Shown here in pieces: positions 24,003-32,959 of a stretch of 64,000 nt of DNA (positions are counted from its first letter, which is position 1; each line of letters starts with the position of its first letter). Made by a program: the position numbers and the translations under genes. Under the pieces are notes generated by a model, which had not been told where the DNA came from, searched no databases, and saw only the letters and a list, made by a program, of their open reading frames with translations. The stretch lies in contig UPZA01000001.1 in the NCBI GenBank assembly GCA_900538575.1, positions 62,001 to 126,000 on the forward strand. Reading direction: 5' to 3'. The DNA is from an uncultured Ruminococcus sp. (GTDB lineage Bacteria > Bacillota > Clostridia > Oscillospirales > Ruminococcaceae).

Positions 24003-25427
24003 TTATTGCGTAAAACTAATCGCGCTTGTAATGGTTTTTTCCATGGCCTCTCTTCCGTACTTATCAACCTCATTCTTATCCTTAACGCCGTGCGTAAGAC
24101 AACCGGCGCCGCCTATACAGCCGCCGCTGCAAGCCATTCCTTCAATAAAATTATTGGGCAAAACATTTTTTGAAGCCTTAAGCAAGGCTACTCTGCATGC
24201 TTCAATACCATCGCATGAAACGGGATCATATTTAAAGTCCTCAATTCCATGCTCGGAAAGCGCCTGACTTACGGCATCCGCAAGACCGCCGCTTCTTGCA
24301 AATATACGTCCGTAATATGAAGCGTTGTCAAGCACGTCCTCTTCAAGCTTTGTTATATCTATTTCCCTTCCGTCAAACAACGCCTGAAGCTCTTCAAAGG
24401 TTATAACGCTGTCGATATAAGGCTTTACTCTTTCCTTCTGAAATTCCATTTTTTTAGCCGTACAAGGTCCGATAAAAACAATTTTTGCGTTTTCATCTGT
24501 TTCCTTGATATATTTTGCAATAGTAGCCATAGGCGATAAATTATGAGAAACATGCTCCTTCATTACAGGAAATTGTTTTTCAATATAATCAACAAACGCC
24601 GGACAGCAAGAGCTGGTCAGGAATTTCTTTTCAGCAAGCTCCTGAGCTTCCGCATAAGCTACCATATCAGCTCCTAACGCCGCTTCTACCACTGTATGGA
24701 AGCCCAGTTCCTTTATGCCTGTAACTACCTGACCAAGCTTAGCATATGAAAACTGGCTTGAAATAGACGGTGCGACTACCGCATAAAGCTTATCGCCGTT
24801 TTTGTCCTTATTCTTTATCATTTCTATAACGTCTAAAATAAAGGATTTGTCCATAACTGCTCCGAAAGGACACTGATATACGCAAGCCCCGCAGGATATA
24901 CATTTATCATTGTCAATTTCAGCGCATTTTGACTTGCCCATATGTATAGCGTTTACCTTACACGCTCTTTCACACGGACGCTTTCTGTTTACGATCGCTC
25001 CGTAAGGACATACAGTCGAGCATCTTCCGCACTCAACGCACTTATCCTTGTTTATAACCGCCTTCTGATCCTTATCGAAATCTATCGCGCCCTTCATACA
25101 GACATCCTCGCAGCGATGGGCTATACAACCTCTGCAAAGATCATGAAGCACGTTATAGCCGCTGACAGGACATTCGTCGCACGCTATATCTATAACCTCG
25201 ATAACGTTAGGATTCGATTTATCTCCTCCAAGCGCAAGCTTGATACGCTCTGTGACTATAGCTCTTTCCTTGTATACGCAGCACCTCATAGTAGATTCGT
25301 CGCCTTTAACGATAACTCCCGGAATATCGGTATAGCAATCCATGAGATTTCCGGCAAAAGCATGCTTTGTAACTTCTCGTAATATTTTATATTTCAGATA
25401 CTGTACCTTTGTGTCAAACTTTCTCAT
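24003..25427 (-). CDS. Ferredoxin-type [FeFe]-hydrogenase (HydA2-like)
   Basis: 474 residues. The N-terminal 195 residues contain many Cys clusters, including CVECGRCSTVCP and CISCGACVYQCP (two [4Fe-4S] sites), plus CDECP and CRGC. The H-cluster motifs follow: TSSCCPAF (271-278), GPCTAKK (320-326) and MACSGGCIGG (431-440). It makes H2 from reduced ferredoxin or oxidises H2 in the cytosol. The motif variants fit the group B enzymes of Clostridia. Ruminococcus albus is known to have a monomeric HydA2 clustered with a sensory HydS; this operon has the same content. Start: ATG nine bases after GGAGG. Confidence 0.92.
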   Translation of the reverse strand: MRKFDTKVQYLKYKILREVTKHAFAGNLMDCYTDIPGVIVKGDESTMRCCVYKERAIVTERIKLALGGDKSNPNVIEVIDIACDECPVSGYNVLHDLCRGCIAHRCEDVCMKGAIDFDKDQKAVINKDKCVECGRCSTVCPYGAIVNRKRPCERACKVNAIHMGKSKCAEIDNDKCISCGACVYQCPFGAVMDKSFILDVIEMIKNKDKNGDKLYAVVAPSISSQFSYAKLGQVVTGIKELGFHTVVEAALGADMVAYAEAQELAEKKFLTSSCCPAFVDYIEKQFPVMKEHVSHNLSPMATIAKYIKETDENAKIVFIGPCTAKKMEFQKERVKPYIDSVITFEELQALFDGREIDITKLEEDVLDNASYYGRIFARSGGLADAVSQALSEHGIEDFKYDPVSCDGIEACRVALLKASKNVLPNNFIEGMACSGGCIGGAGCLTHGVKDKNEVDKYGREAMEKTITSAISFTQ

Positions 25428-25442
25428 TGCTCTTGACCTCCA

Positions 25443-26615
25443 TCAAAAATAACTTACATTGATCCGTTTTCCCATTTTCTTCAGACATTCCGAAAGCTCT
25501 TCCACTATCCTCATTTTAATGCTGAAATTGATCGGCAGATTCGGATTCTGATGCGCGGGGTTTTTAGCTCTTCCCACATAAAAATTTATGTCTGTCGCCT
25601 CTTCAAAAATAATTCTGGAAATTTTTGAGGCTCCGTCACGTTTAGTACTCCAGTCATAATAGCATTCGTTGTCCGAGATATAGCTTTTTGCATATTCCAA
25701 TACTCTTGTCATGGTAATGACTCCCTCAGTTGAAAGATCCACTCCCTTTATCTCTGCTATAGGAGGTATTTCAGGATCAAGGTAATCCATATCGGGAATT
25801 ACCTCTGTACCAAGATATTGAGCCGCCAGCGAGGACGTGGTGCCTCCGCAGACTATATGCTTGCCTTCCTTCGAAAAGAAAAGAGCCATCATTTTATTTA
25901 CGTCCTTAGGATCGGCAGGCGGTCCGAAAAGAAGACTGACCGGCTTTCTTGGTCTTATCTTTATTGCCGCTACCGTTGTATCGTCGCCCGGTTCGTTTCC
26001 ATAAAGCCTGTTGCACTCGTCAAGTATCAGGGTAGAAATAACCTTTGCCGTATAATTAGGTTCATACAGCTTTTCAATATAATCTATGATGTTTTCTCTC
26101 TGCCAGCCGAAATTCATATATTTGCCTACGCCCGCAAAGATTGCGCCGTCGCTCATAGCTATAAATACGTCGTTTTCACAAAGCTGAATTTTTGACGTGT
26201 ATATCGTTTTTCCGCCGGTTTCAGACGAGGTTTTCTCATAATCAAAATTTCTGCCGTTTCTGAGTAAAATAACCTGAGGGTTATCATACTGTATCAGCTC
26301 CGCTTCACTGTTATTCCGAACGCACATTATTGTAAACGTGGAATAAGCGACCTTTCTGACCTCGCATACCGGCAGCGTAGCGGCTATTGTTGAAACACAG
26401 TCCTCAAGACTCATTTCATTGGCGATCATAGTTGAAATGATTTTTGATGTAAGAGTTGATAGTATACTCGCCTTTACGCCGCTTCCCAGACCGTCCGCAA
26501 GAACAAGAACGGTATAATCCTCTCCCCTTTCTATAACCTCAACATGATCTCCGCAAAGCTGTTCGCCGTATTTATTGATACTGCGGTATCCTATATCGGT
26601 GCAAAGATTATTCAT
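25443..26615 (-). CDS. SpoIIE-type PP2C serine phosphatase
   Basis: 390 residues. The N-terminal 225 residues are a PP2C/SpoIIE phosphatase domain, with LADGLGSGVKAS (metal Asp and Gly), AMSDGAIFAG and EPGDDTTVAAIKI. The C-terminal part (RPRKPVSLLFGPPADPKDV onward) is a domain often attached to these phosphatases next to hydrogenase genes; its fold is unclear. The gene overlaps the HydS-like stop codon, which argues that the phosphatase is the output of that sensor. It may start at GTG 26618 or ATG 26615. Confidence 0.88.
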   Translation of the reverse strand: MNNLCTDIGYRSINKYGEQLCGDHVEVIERGEDYTVLVLADGLGSGVKASILSTLTSKIISTMIANEMSLEDCVSTIAATLPVCEVRKVAYSTFTIMCVRNNSEAELIQYDNPQVILLRNGRNFDYEKTSSETGGKTIYTSKIQLCENDVFIAMSDGAIFAGVGKYMNFGWQRENIIDYIEKLYEPNYTAKVISTLILDECNRLYGNEPGDDTTVAAIKIRPRKPVSLLFGPPADPKDVNKMMALFFSKEGKHIVCGGTTSSLAAQYLGTEVIPDMDYLDPEIPPIAEIKGVDLSTEGVITMTRVLEYAKSYISDNECYYDWSTKRDGASKISRIIFEEATDINFYVGRAKNPAHQNPNLPINFSIKMRIVEELSECLKKMGKRINVSYF

Positions 26616-28284
26616 CACTCAGGCTCTCCTTTAAGTTAGTAAGCGCAACCTTTGTTTCTGCGACAGTTTCGCCCAGCAGCGACGCGATTTCCTGAACGGT
26701 CCTCATCTGCTTTTCAATAACCTTATCTGTAATCTCGATCGTATTACTGCATATTTCACCGCGTTTTTCCTTATCCTTTTCCTCTTGGGTTATGTCTCTG
26801 AGTATTCCCATGACTATATGGTATTCCGGATCATATATAATAGTTTCCTCGACATATTTACCGTATTCGGCAAGGTAAACCTTTTTATCGTGTATATTTC
26901 TTCCGGTATCCATTACGGTAATAAACTCAAGCGGATTAAGTATTCTTACTACCGGCGAATTCAGAATATCAGACGGGTTTTTAACGTTCATTATTTCACA
27001 CGCGGACTTATTGATTTGTTGTACCTCAAGCTCCTCGTTCAAAACTATTATACCGTTCGGCGTATTCCTTATTATTTTATCGGAAAACGACTCTGCCTTT
27101 TCCTTCAAAAACGGCAGGCACATAGTAAAATCAGCCTTATTCTGATATACCGCAATAGCTTTTTCACGGCATGTATCATATCCGCAGCTTCCGCAGTTGA
27201 GCTCCTGATCAGGAGAGGTTTTTCCCATTTTATGCAAAATTTCCTCAATAATCCTGCTGCTCGGCATTGCCCTGTGCAGAATTTCTCCCTTGAACTCCTT
27301 TTTAAGCTTCGCACTGTCAACCTCAGGTGTTTTAAACCTTTCTTTCCCGGCATATTTGTCAACAGCAACAAAATCAGTCACAGGCTGTCTGTGTTCCTTA
27401 TCCATTGCCGGTCCCCCTATGCAGCTTCCGGCACATGCGGACATCTCTATAAAGCAATCGCTTATTTTTCCGTCAATTACATCTTTGATAGCCGCAATAC
27501 AATTATCTGTGCCGTCAACCGATAAATAACTGTATCTTTCACTGTTCCTCGACATTGTACGAAGTATTCCTCCGCTTGTCGGGTAAAGCCTTGTCAGCCC
27601 CTTTTCGACCGTATCCTCCATCGGTCTGAATTCGATTCCTTCTTCATTAAGCCATTCAGTCAGTTCCTCAAAGGTCAGAACAGTATCGACCAATCCCTTA
27701 TATTTATCCGCTTCCTCTTTTTTAGAAATACATGGTCCTATAAAAACGGTATAACAGTCGGGATATTCGTCCTTTAGCTTCTGACAGTGAGCCTGCATAG
27801 GCGACAAAACGTCAGCCAGATATTTTACCGCTCCGGGGTAATACTTCTGTATAAGAGTGTTAACAGTATTGCAGCATGAAGAAATAATAACGCTATGGCC
27901 GCCTTCCTGTATTAATTTTTCATATTCAGACGTAACAAGCTGCGCGCCGACTGCCGTTTCCTCCGCAAAATAAAAACCCAGTCTTTTCAAAGCGTCCTGC
28001 ATTGAGGCTATTGTAACTCCCTCATAATTTGCGGCAAACGCCGGAGCTATGCTTGCAACTACTCTTTTCCCCCCCGACATAGCCTCTCTGACTTTTGCCA
28101 CGTCGTTTCTTATCTGCTTGGCGTTCTGAGGACAGACTACGAAGCATGTTCCACAGAGAATACATTCATCATTTATTATATTCGCCTGATTTCCCGAAAA
28201 TTTTATTGATTTAACCGGACAATGACGTATACATTTATAGCAATTTTTACAATTCAACTTTTTAAGCTGCAAATAATCCATCAT
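26608..28284 (-). CDS. HydS-like sensory [FeFe]-hydrogenase with PAS domain
   Basis: 558 residues from the ATG at 28282-28284; a frame opening at 28299 has no binding site, while GGAG in its second codon is well placed for 28284. N-terminus: two [4Fe-4S] sites (CKNCYKCIRHCP, CILCGTCFVVCP). Middle: H-cluster domain with altered motifs, ISSCCNTV where catalysts have TSCCP, GPCISKK, and MSACAGSCIGG. Then a CGSCGYDTC cluster (Fes-type), a PAS domain (about 405-515) and a helical tail. The altered H-cluster surroundings with PAS fit group C hydrogenases, thought to sense H2 or redox state. The phosphatase gene overlaps its end. Confidence 0.9.
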   Translation of the reverse strand: MMDYLQLKKLNCKNCYKCIRHCPVKSIKFSGNQANIINDECILCGTCFVVCPQNAKQIRNDVAKVREAMSGGKRVVASIAPAFAANYEGVTIASMQDALKRLGFYFAEETAVGAQLVTSEYEKLIQEGGHSVIISSCCNTVNTLIQKYYPGAVKYLADVLSPMQAHCQKLKDEYPDCYTVFIGPCISKKEEADKYKGLVDTVLTFEELTEWLNEEGIEFRPMEDTVEKGLTRLYPTSGGILRTMSRNSERYSYLSVDGTDNCIAAIKDVIDGKISDCFIEMSACAGSCIGGPAMDKEHRQPVTDFVAVDKYAGKERFKTPEVDSAKLKKEFKGEILHRAMPSSRIIEEILHKMGKTSPDQELNCGSCGYDTCREKAIAVYQNKADFTMCLPFLKEKAESFSDKIIRNTPNGIIVLNEELEVQQINKSACEIMNVKNPSDILNSPVVRILNPLEFITVMDTGRNIHDKKVYLAEYGKYVEETIIYDPEYHIVMGILRDITQEEKDKEKRGEICSNTIEITDKVIEKQMRTVQEIASLLGETVAETKVALTNLKESLSDE

Positions 28285-28320
28285 TTTAATCTGCTCCATT
28301 TCAATATGTATTTCAGGCGT

Positions 28321-28563
28321 TTATATCTTATCGAGAACATGCTTTTTAAATATATCGTCAAAATTATCCGGAGATACGCCGCATATAATCTCATCGTCAA
28401 TTTTAATTGATACCCCTTCTGTACATTTTCCCAAACAAAAAGCTCCGGAAAGCTTTATTTTATCCTCAAGGTTATTTTCCTTTACCGCATCTTTTATAAG
28501 TTCTACTATTTTTGCGGATCCTCTCAGATGACACGAGCTTCCGACGCAAACAAAAATATTCAT
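28321..28563 (-). CDS. Thioredoxin-like [2Fe-2S] ferredoxin
   Basis: 80 residues with the NuoE/thioredoxin-like [2Fe-2S] pattern: CVGSSCHLRGS near the N-terminus and CLGKCTEG in the second half supply the four cysteines. Such proteins occur as subunits or electron carriers of clostridial hydrogenases. It is the first gene of the operon, 36 bases before the HydS-like gene, and is preceded by GGAGG, the promoter and the Rex site. It may pass electrons to the sensor or the hydrogenase. Confidence 0.88.
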   Translation of the reverse strand: MNIFVCVGSSCHLRGSAKIVELIKDAVKENNLEDKIKLSGAFCLGKCTEGVSIKIDDEIICGVSPDNFDDIFKKHVLDKI

Positions 28564-28597
28564 TATCTTAAACCTCCGTTTTTATATTAGATCCGTA

Positions 28598-28615
28598 TTG
28601 TTAATTTATTAACAA
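28598..28615. promoter_or_regulatory. Rex operator of the hydrogenase operon
   Basis: TTGTTAATTTATTAACAA is a perfect match to the Rex consensus TTGTTAA-N4-TTAACAA. It starts four bases downstream of the -10 element, over the likely transcription start. Rex leaves DNA when NADH is high, so the operon should be induced when reductant accumulates. Confidence 0.9.
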
Positions 28616-28619
28616 TCAT

Positions 28620-28648
28620 ATTATATCATATAGAATTTTTCATGTCAA
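28620..28648 (-). promoter_or_regulatory. Promoter of the hydrogenase operon
   Basis: Minus-strand TTGACA (28643-28648) and TATAAT (28620-28625), 17-bp spacer: full consensus. Confidence 0.92.
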
Positions 28649-28683
28649 CGGGTTTTAATAATATTGTTGTTTTAAATAAACAA

Positions 28684-28712
28684 AAACGGCTGGAAATTAT
28701 ATCCAACCGTTT
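28684..28712 (-). terminator. Terminator of the large membrane-anchored protein gene
   Basis: Stem AAACGG-C-TGGA/TCCA-A-CCGTTT with one mismatch, followed on the minus strand by TTTGTTTATTT. Confidence 0.7.
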
Positions 28713-28730
28713 CAGTTTAATTTTTAAAAG

Positions 28731-30968
28731 TTAAAACTCCATAAACTCTATATTTATTTCATAAATTTTTCCATCGTAATAATAAACTACCATTTCGTTC
28801 CATTCAGACGATATATCATAAATGGTGAAGTATCCGTTATTAGCATCCTGTAGCTTTACGCCGTATTTATTCGCCAAATCCGCAACGTTGCCTCCGACAG
28901 CAAAACCGTCGATTGTAACCGAAACCGGCGAGCCCTCGGAAACATCAATACCTGAAATCAGGCAGTCCTTCGGAGCCGCGTCCGTATCAGATTCATTAGC
29001 AACAGTTAATCCAAATGAATAATCATCATTATAAAAGCTTTCAAGATATCCGGCTTCAACCTTTTCCTTATCAATTGTAACCTGATCTATAAGTCCGTCA
29101 ATTTTGGCAGGAAGCTTGACGCTCTGTCCGTTTACCTTTATATCAAGCTTTGAAAAATCATAAGTAACATCTCCGCTGACGCCTGTCGTTGAGCCTGAGG
29201 TAATGTCTCCGGCAGATCCGTCTGTTATGCCGCTTCCGGTATATCCGCCTGTAACATCTCCGCTCTGATCAGACATAGCCGCACTCATTAACGCTCCCAA
29301 ACCGTCAACTCCAAAGGCAGAGCCTATATTATTAATAAAGGTTTCAAGATCTGCATTTGATATATACTGCTCAAGCTGTGCGCCATCCTCTGAATACTGA
29401 TAAACCTGCTGAGAAGAATCAAATTCCGGAATATCCACGGTAAGCTCTTCCTTAGAGGTCAGCGACAATGTTCCGTAATTTTTGCCGTCGACAGTGATGT
29501 CTGATTTAATTGTTTGGCTCTTTCCGTCCGAGTCAAGGTTTACAGTAATAACCGGACCGTTTAACGATGTCAGGTCAACTGAAACGTCTCCCTTTAAATA
29601 TCCTTTATCTTCATTAATAGTTTCTAAATCGCTGTAATTAATCGCAAATTCAATATCATCGCCCGATCCCGCAAACATAACCTTAGCGCTGCCGCTTTCC
29701 TTACCGGATTTTTCTTCACAATTTCCGACGATCTGAAAACCCTCGTCATTTGCTAAAAGCTTAATGTCAAAAGAACTGTCAGAACCGTCCTTTGCAGTCA
29801 TATAACCGATATCGATATTTTCTTCATCAGGAACAACAAATTCACGTCCGCAGATTTTTCCGTTGGAATCAACGTAAACGTACATTTTTAAAACAGTATC
29901 TCCGCCGCTGACGCTAACTGTTCCGATTTGCGAAAGCAGACTATCGACAGCCGCTGTATAATCGTCTTCAGTTAAACCGAACTTTTCAACTAGCTTAATA
30001 AGAGTTTTATCCTTTTTAGCCTCTTTCAAAACGTCCTTGACAATACTGAAAACGGTTCCCTGATCAATATTTGCTTCAAGCTTATTATATGTAGTTTCAA
30101 CTCCGTTTACTTCGCATTCAATGCTTTTGTCAAGCTCTACGTCGTCAATATTCTCGAAAACAATCGTAAAATATTTTACCATAAGCTCGTTAAGCTCTTT
30201 TTCAGAGAGCATTTCTTTAAGAGACTCAGGATCAGTAGATATGGACATTAATGCATCCATATATGATTCTATAAAAGCCGCTTCCTCAACTCCCATATCG
30301 CTATACATTTCTTCCATAACTGTATCAAGATCCATGGATATGTAAGAAGGCGACAGCTCCGGAATCTGATAATAATAAACTCCGTCCATCATATATAAAT
30401 TCATTGTAGCAAGTGTTTTATCATCAGAATTAAAAACTAACGATGATTTGATATTTCCGTTTTCATCAATATCAGCGCCGCTTTTTATTGCTACGCTCGA
30501 CGGAAGAACAATACCGCTTTCAGAAAGCGGAGAACCGGTCAGTTCCTCGATCAGCGCGCCGACATTTGCAGAATCCAAATCCGCTTTAAACTCAAATTCC
30601 TCTGAAGTTGCAGACGAACCAAGCATTTTACCGTAAGCTTCAGAAAACTTATCGGCAGCGTTTTCAATGTTTTCCTGTTCAACCCAAGCATAGTAGTCTT
30701 CGGGACTATTTAAAAGCATTTTTACATTATTTTTTACCCATGGTATAAAGTTATATGCCGCAGCGCTGCCTGCCGCCAATATCACCACTATTATAGCTAT
30801 AATCAAAAATACAGGTTTTTTCTTAGCCGGCTCAACCCCTCCTACAAGCTCGGCGCCGGCGAACGACGCTTGATCCGGCGAAGCGGAAGCAGACTCTGCG
30901 GAATTGCTTTGAGAAACTTCTGCAGTCTGAACCTGCTCGTTTGTCTGATTTTCATTTAAATCTGACAT
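28731..30968 (-). CDS. Large membrane-anchored extracytoplasmic protein of unknown function
   Basis: 745 residues. A polar Ser/Gln/Ala-rich N-terminus of about 50 residues precedes one membrane helix (FLIIAIIVVILAAGSAAAY, about 54-72), so most of the protein lies outside the cell. The segment after the helix (SPEDYYAWVEQENIENAAD) begins a long region of alternating beta strands with Asp/Ser-rich turns; a Gly/Ser/Thr linker (about 570-610) precedes a last domain of 130 residues. No enzyme motif was found. Proteins of this build are common in Ruminococcus-like genomes but have no assigned role. It is a single gene with its own promoter. Confidence 0.7.
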   Translation of the reverse strand: MSDLNENQTNEQVQTAEVSQSNSAESASASPDQASFAGAELVGGVEPAKKKPVFLIIAIIVVILAAGSAAAYNFIPWVKNNVKMLLNSPEDYYAWVEQENIENAADKFSEAYGKMLGSSATSEEFEFKADLDSANVGALIEELTGSPLSESGIVLPSSVAIKSGADIDENGNIKSSLVFNSDDKTLATMNLYMMDGVYYYQIPELSPSYISMDLDTVMEEMYSDMGVEEAAFIESYMDALMSISTDPESLKEMLSEKELNELMVKYFTIVFENIDDVELDKSIECEVNGVETTYNKLEANIDQGTVFSIVKDVLKEAKKDKTLIKLVEKFGLTEDDYTAAVDSLLSQIGTVSVSGGDTVLKMYVYVDSNGKICGREFVVPDEENIDIGYMTAKDGSDSSFDIKLLANDEGFQIVGNCEEKSGKESGSAKVMFAGSGDDIEFAINYSDLETINEDKGYLKGDVSVDLTSLNGPVITVNLDSDGKSQTIKSDITVDGKNYGTLSLTSKEELTVDIPEFDSSQQVYQYSEDGAQLEQYISNADLETFINNIGSAFGVDGLGALMSAAMSDQSGDVTGGYTGSGITDGSAGDITSGSTTGVSGDVTYDFSKLDIKVNGQSVKLPAKIDGLIDQVTIDKEKVEAGYLESFYNDDYSFGLTVANESDTDAAPKDCLISGIDVSEGSPVSVTIDGFAVGGNVADLANKYGVKLQDANNGYFTIYDISSEWNEMVVYYYDGKIYEINIEFMEF

Positions 30969-31023
30969 TTCATATCCCCCTTAAAAATATTAAATAAATC
31001 CAGAATATAATCTGAATAATATC

Positions 31024-31052
31024 ATATTAACAAATTAATTTTATAAAGTCAA
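31024..31052 (-). promoter_or_regulatory. Promoter of the large membrane-anchored protein gene
   Basis: Minus-strand TTGACT (31047-31052) and TAATAT (31024-31029), 17-bp spacer. The rest of the 290-base AT-rich gap to the DUF1540 gene shows no other clear element. Confidence 0.65.
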
Positions 31053-31257
31053 TATAAAAATTTAATTTTTGTTTATTTGTATATAAATTGTAATTATATA
31101 CATATTATTTTTATCGGTTGTTTTAACACGGATTTAAATATACGCCTTAATTTTTTACATGCGCTGTTTTTTATGAATTTTTAAAAATTTTCTGTACATA
31201 ATAATATTGTTCTCTTAATGGATTGAGAATTAAACTTTATGAAAAAGGTGATTTAAC

Positions 31258-31440
31258 ATGGAATCAAAGAAGAAGAATTCAAACATCCACTGTACAGTCA
31301 AGCAGTGCGAGCACAATATGCGGACTGAAGATTACTGCTCTCTGGACGCTATCAAGGTTGGAACTCACGAGGCTGATCCTACTGTTCCTGAATGTACAGA
31401 CTGCAACTCTTTTGTACGCCGTTCAAACTGCTGCGGCTAA
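31258..31440 (+). CDS. DUF1540 small Cys-rich protein
   Basis: 60 residues with the DUF1540 pattern: CTVKQCEHN, then YCSLDAIKVG, and CTDCNSF near the end, finishing with SNCCG. The cysteines suggest metal binding; the function of the family is not known. AAAGGTGA lies eight bases before the ATG, and a strong terminator follows, so it is a single-gene unit, probably well expressed. Confidence 0.9.
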   Translation: MESKKKNSNIHCTVKQCEHNMRTEDYCSLDAIKVGTHEADPTVPECTDCNSFVRRSNCCG

Positions 31441-31456
31441 GCAAATTATAAAAATA

Positions 31457-31488
31457 AAAGGGACGTCTAAAACGTCCCTTTATTTTTT
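31457..31488 (+). terminator. Terminator of the DUF1540 gene
   Basis: Stem AAAGGGACGT/ACGTCCCTTT, five-base loop, then ATTTTTT. Confidence 0.9.
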
Positions 31489-31593
31489 CTTATTTATTCC
31501 ACGCTTTTTTGAAAAGCTTACCTTGCATATGAAAAAGAACCTGTCGCATACTATTTACACCGGATTAAATAAATTCCGGTACGAGGTGACCTG

Positions 31594-32343
31594 ATGATAT
31601 TAAAACAAAAAATAGCCGCGGCTATGACGGCCGCTATGATACTCTTTACCATGCCCGGAGCCGCAGCTCAGGCGATGAGCAATAATAAATCGGGTTATGG
31701 CCAGGGGAAAGAAACTGACTGCAAAAACTGTCCGTTAGGCGCGGTGAATTTCAATTCTCAATATGGAAAATACGACGCATATGCATTGACAAACGATGAA
31801 AACCGTATAATCCTTACGTTCGATCAGGGCTATGAAAACGGCTACACTGCTCCGATTCTTGACGTTTTAAAGGAAAAGAATGTGAAAGCAATATTTTTCC
31901 TAACCGGAGATTACGCTAAAAAGGAAGAGGATTTAGTAAGGAGAATGGTCGATGAAGGACATATATTAGGCAACCACGGCATGTCGCATGCCTCGATGCC
32001 GGATCTTTCATCTGAATCTCTCAAAGAAGAAATTATGAGTCTTCATGATTTTGTTGCGGAAAAATACGGGTATGAAATGCAGTACCTGCGTCCTCCCTGC
32101 GGTGAATTTTCGGAACAGTCCCTTGCTCTAACAAGCGAATTGGGATATAAAACTCTGATGTGGAGCTTCGCTTACGTCGATTGGAAAACTGACGATCAGC
32201 CGGATCCGTCACAGGCCTTGGAACGGATAGTATCTTCCGCTCACGGCGGAGGAATATATCTGCTTCATTCGGTATCAAGCACTAATGCCGCAGTACTTGG
32301 CGACGCCATTGACGGTCTGAGAGCAAAAGGATTTACTGTATAA
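31594..32343 (+). CDS. Polysaccharide deacetylase, PdaA-like
   Basis: 249 residues. Signal peptide 1-25; then a NodB homology domain. Motifs: TFDQGYENGY (the PdaA form of the TFDD motif), GNHGMSHASM (two zinc His), LRPPCGEFS and YLLHSVSS. PdaA-type enzymes deacetylate N-acetylmuramic acid on the way to muramic delta-lactam in spore cortex; the length and motifs fit that group, though another wall or xylan deacetylase cannot be excluded. GAGGTG precedes the ATG. An 11-bp hairpin without a U-tract follows the stop. Confidence 0.88.
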   Translation: MILKQKIAAAMTAAMILFTMPGAAAQAMSNNKSGYGQGKETDCKNCPLGAVNFNSQYGKYDAYALTNDENRIILTFDQGYENGYTAPILDVLKEKNVKAIFFLTGDYAKKEEDLVRRMVDEGHILGNHGMSHASMPDLSSESLKEEIMSLHDFVAEKYGYEMQYLRPPCGEFSEQSLALTSELGYKTLMWSFAYVDWKTDDQPDPSQALERIVSSAHGGGIYLLHSVSSTNAAVLGDAIDGLRAKGFTV

Positions 32344-32350
32344 AAACAAT

Positions 32351-32379
32351 TATGCGGATACTAAAAAAGTATCCGCATA
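32351..32379 (+). terminator. Hairpin after the deacetylase gene
   Basis: Perfect 11-bp stem TATGCGGATAC/GTATCCGCATA; the following sequence (AATTAATTC) lacks a proper U-tract, so termination may be partial. Confidence 0.55.
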
Positions 32380-32385
32380 AATTAA

Positions 32386-32499
32386 TTCAGCCTTTTTCAA
32401 ATCGCTCCGATAAATCAAATCAAAACCTTTTGGGGAAGTCTTAATTTTTGATGATGATATAATTCAGGAGCTTACCGGAGCGATTTGAAATAAGCCGAA
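32386..32499. repeat. 114-bp element with 24-bp terminal inverted repeats
   Basis: Arms at 32386-32409 and 32476-32499 pair over 24 bases with three mismatches; the inner 15 (TTTCAAATCGCTCCG/CGGAGCGATTTGAAA) are perfect. Inside, ATCAAAA (32419-32425) pairs with TTTTGAT (32446-32452). It could be a MITE-like insertion or the gene of a structured RNA. No target-site duplication was seen. It fills much of the 281-base gap between the deacetylase and XRE genes. Confidence 0.6.
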
Positions 32500-32623
32500 A
32501 AGTTCTAATAACTATTCGGTGTTTGCATATTGAATTATAACACCATTCGGTTAGAATGTCAAATATAACCATATAGTTTGCTATATAATATTAAAAATAT
32601 GACAATTTTAGGAGTGAGAAGTT

Positions 32624-32959
32624 ATGTTTTTTTATCAAAGATTACGAGATTTACGCGAGGATGCAGATAAAACTCAGAAGGAAATTGCATCATATTTAAA
32701 TACCAGCCAGGTTCAATATCAGAGATATGAATCCGGCAAAAGAGAAATTCCATTTCATATGGTAATTAATCTTGCGGAGTATTATAATGTTTCCATCGAC
32801 TACATAGCCGGTCTGACAAATTTAAAATCAGGAAAGAATAACCTATCAGAAGATGAAAAAGATTTTCTTGAGAAATTCAACAGAATAAATGAAAGAAACA
32901 AGGGAAAGCTTGATTATTTCATCAATACGATTTTAAGGAATCAGCGCCTTAGGAAATAA
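32624..32959 (+). CDS. XRE-family transcriptional regulator
   Basis: 111 residues. The helix-turn-helix (about 5-62: RLRDLREDADKTQKEIASYL, then SQVQYQRYESGKREIP, and the closing YNVSIDYIAGLTN) is typical of SinR/cI-like repressors. The last 40 residues are charged and helical, likely for dimerisation. TATAAT at 32584-32589 could be the -10. The inverted pair GGTGTT/AACACC (32518-32544) and two ATTCGGT copies upstream could be its own operator. No partner gene is adjacent; targets are unknown. Confidence 0.88.
   Translation: MFFYQRLRDLREDADKTQKEIASYLNTSQVQYQRYESGKREIPFHMVINLAEYYNVSIDYIAGLTNLKSGKNNLSEDEKDFLEKFNRINERNKGKLDYFINTILRNQRLRK

Noticed and set aside
26785..27525. 246-residue plus-strand frame
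   Set aside because: Antisense to the HydS-like gene, which has full family motifs; no ribosome binding site or family motif of its own.
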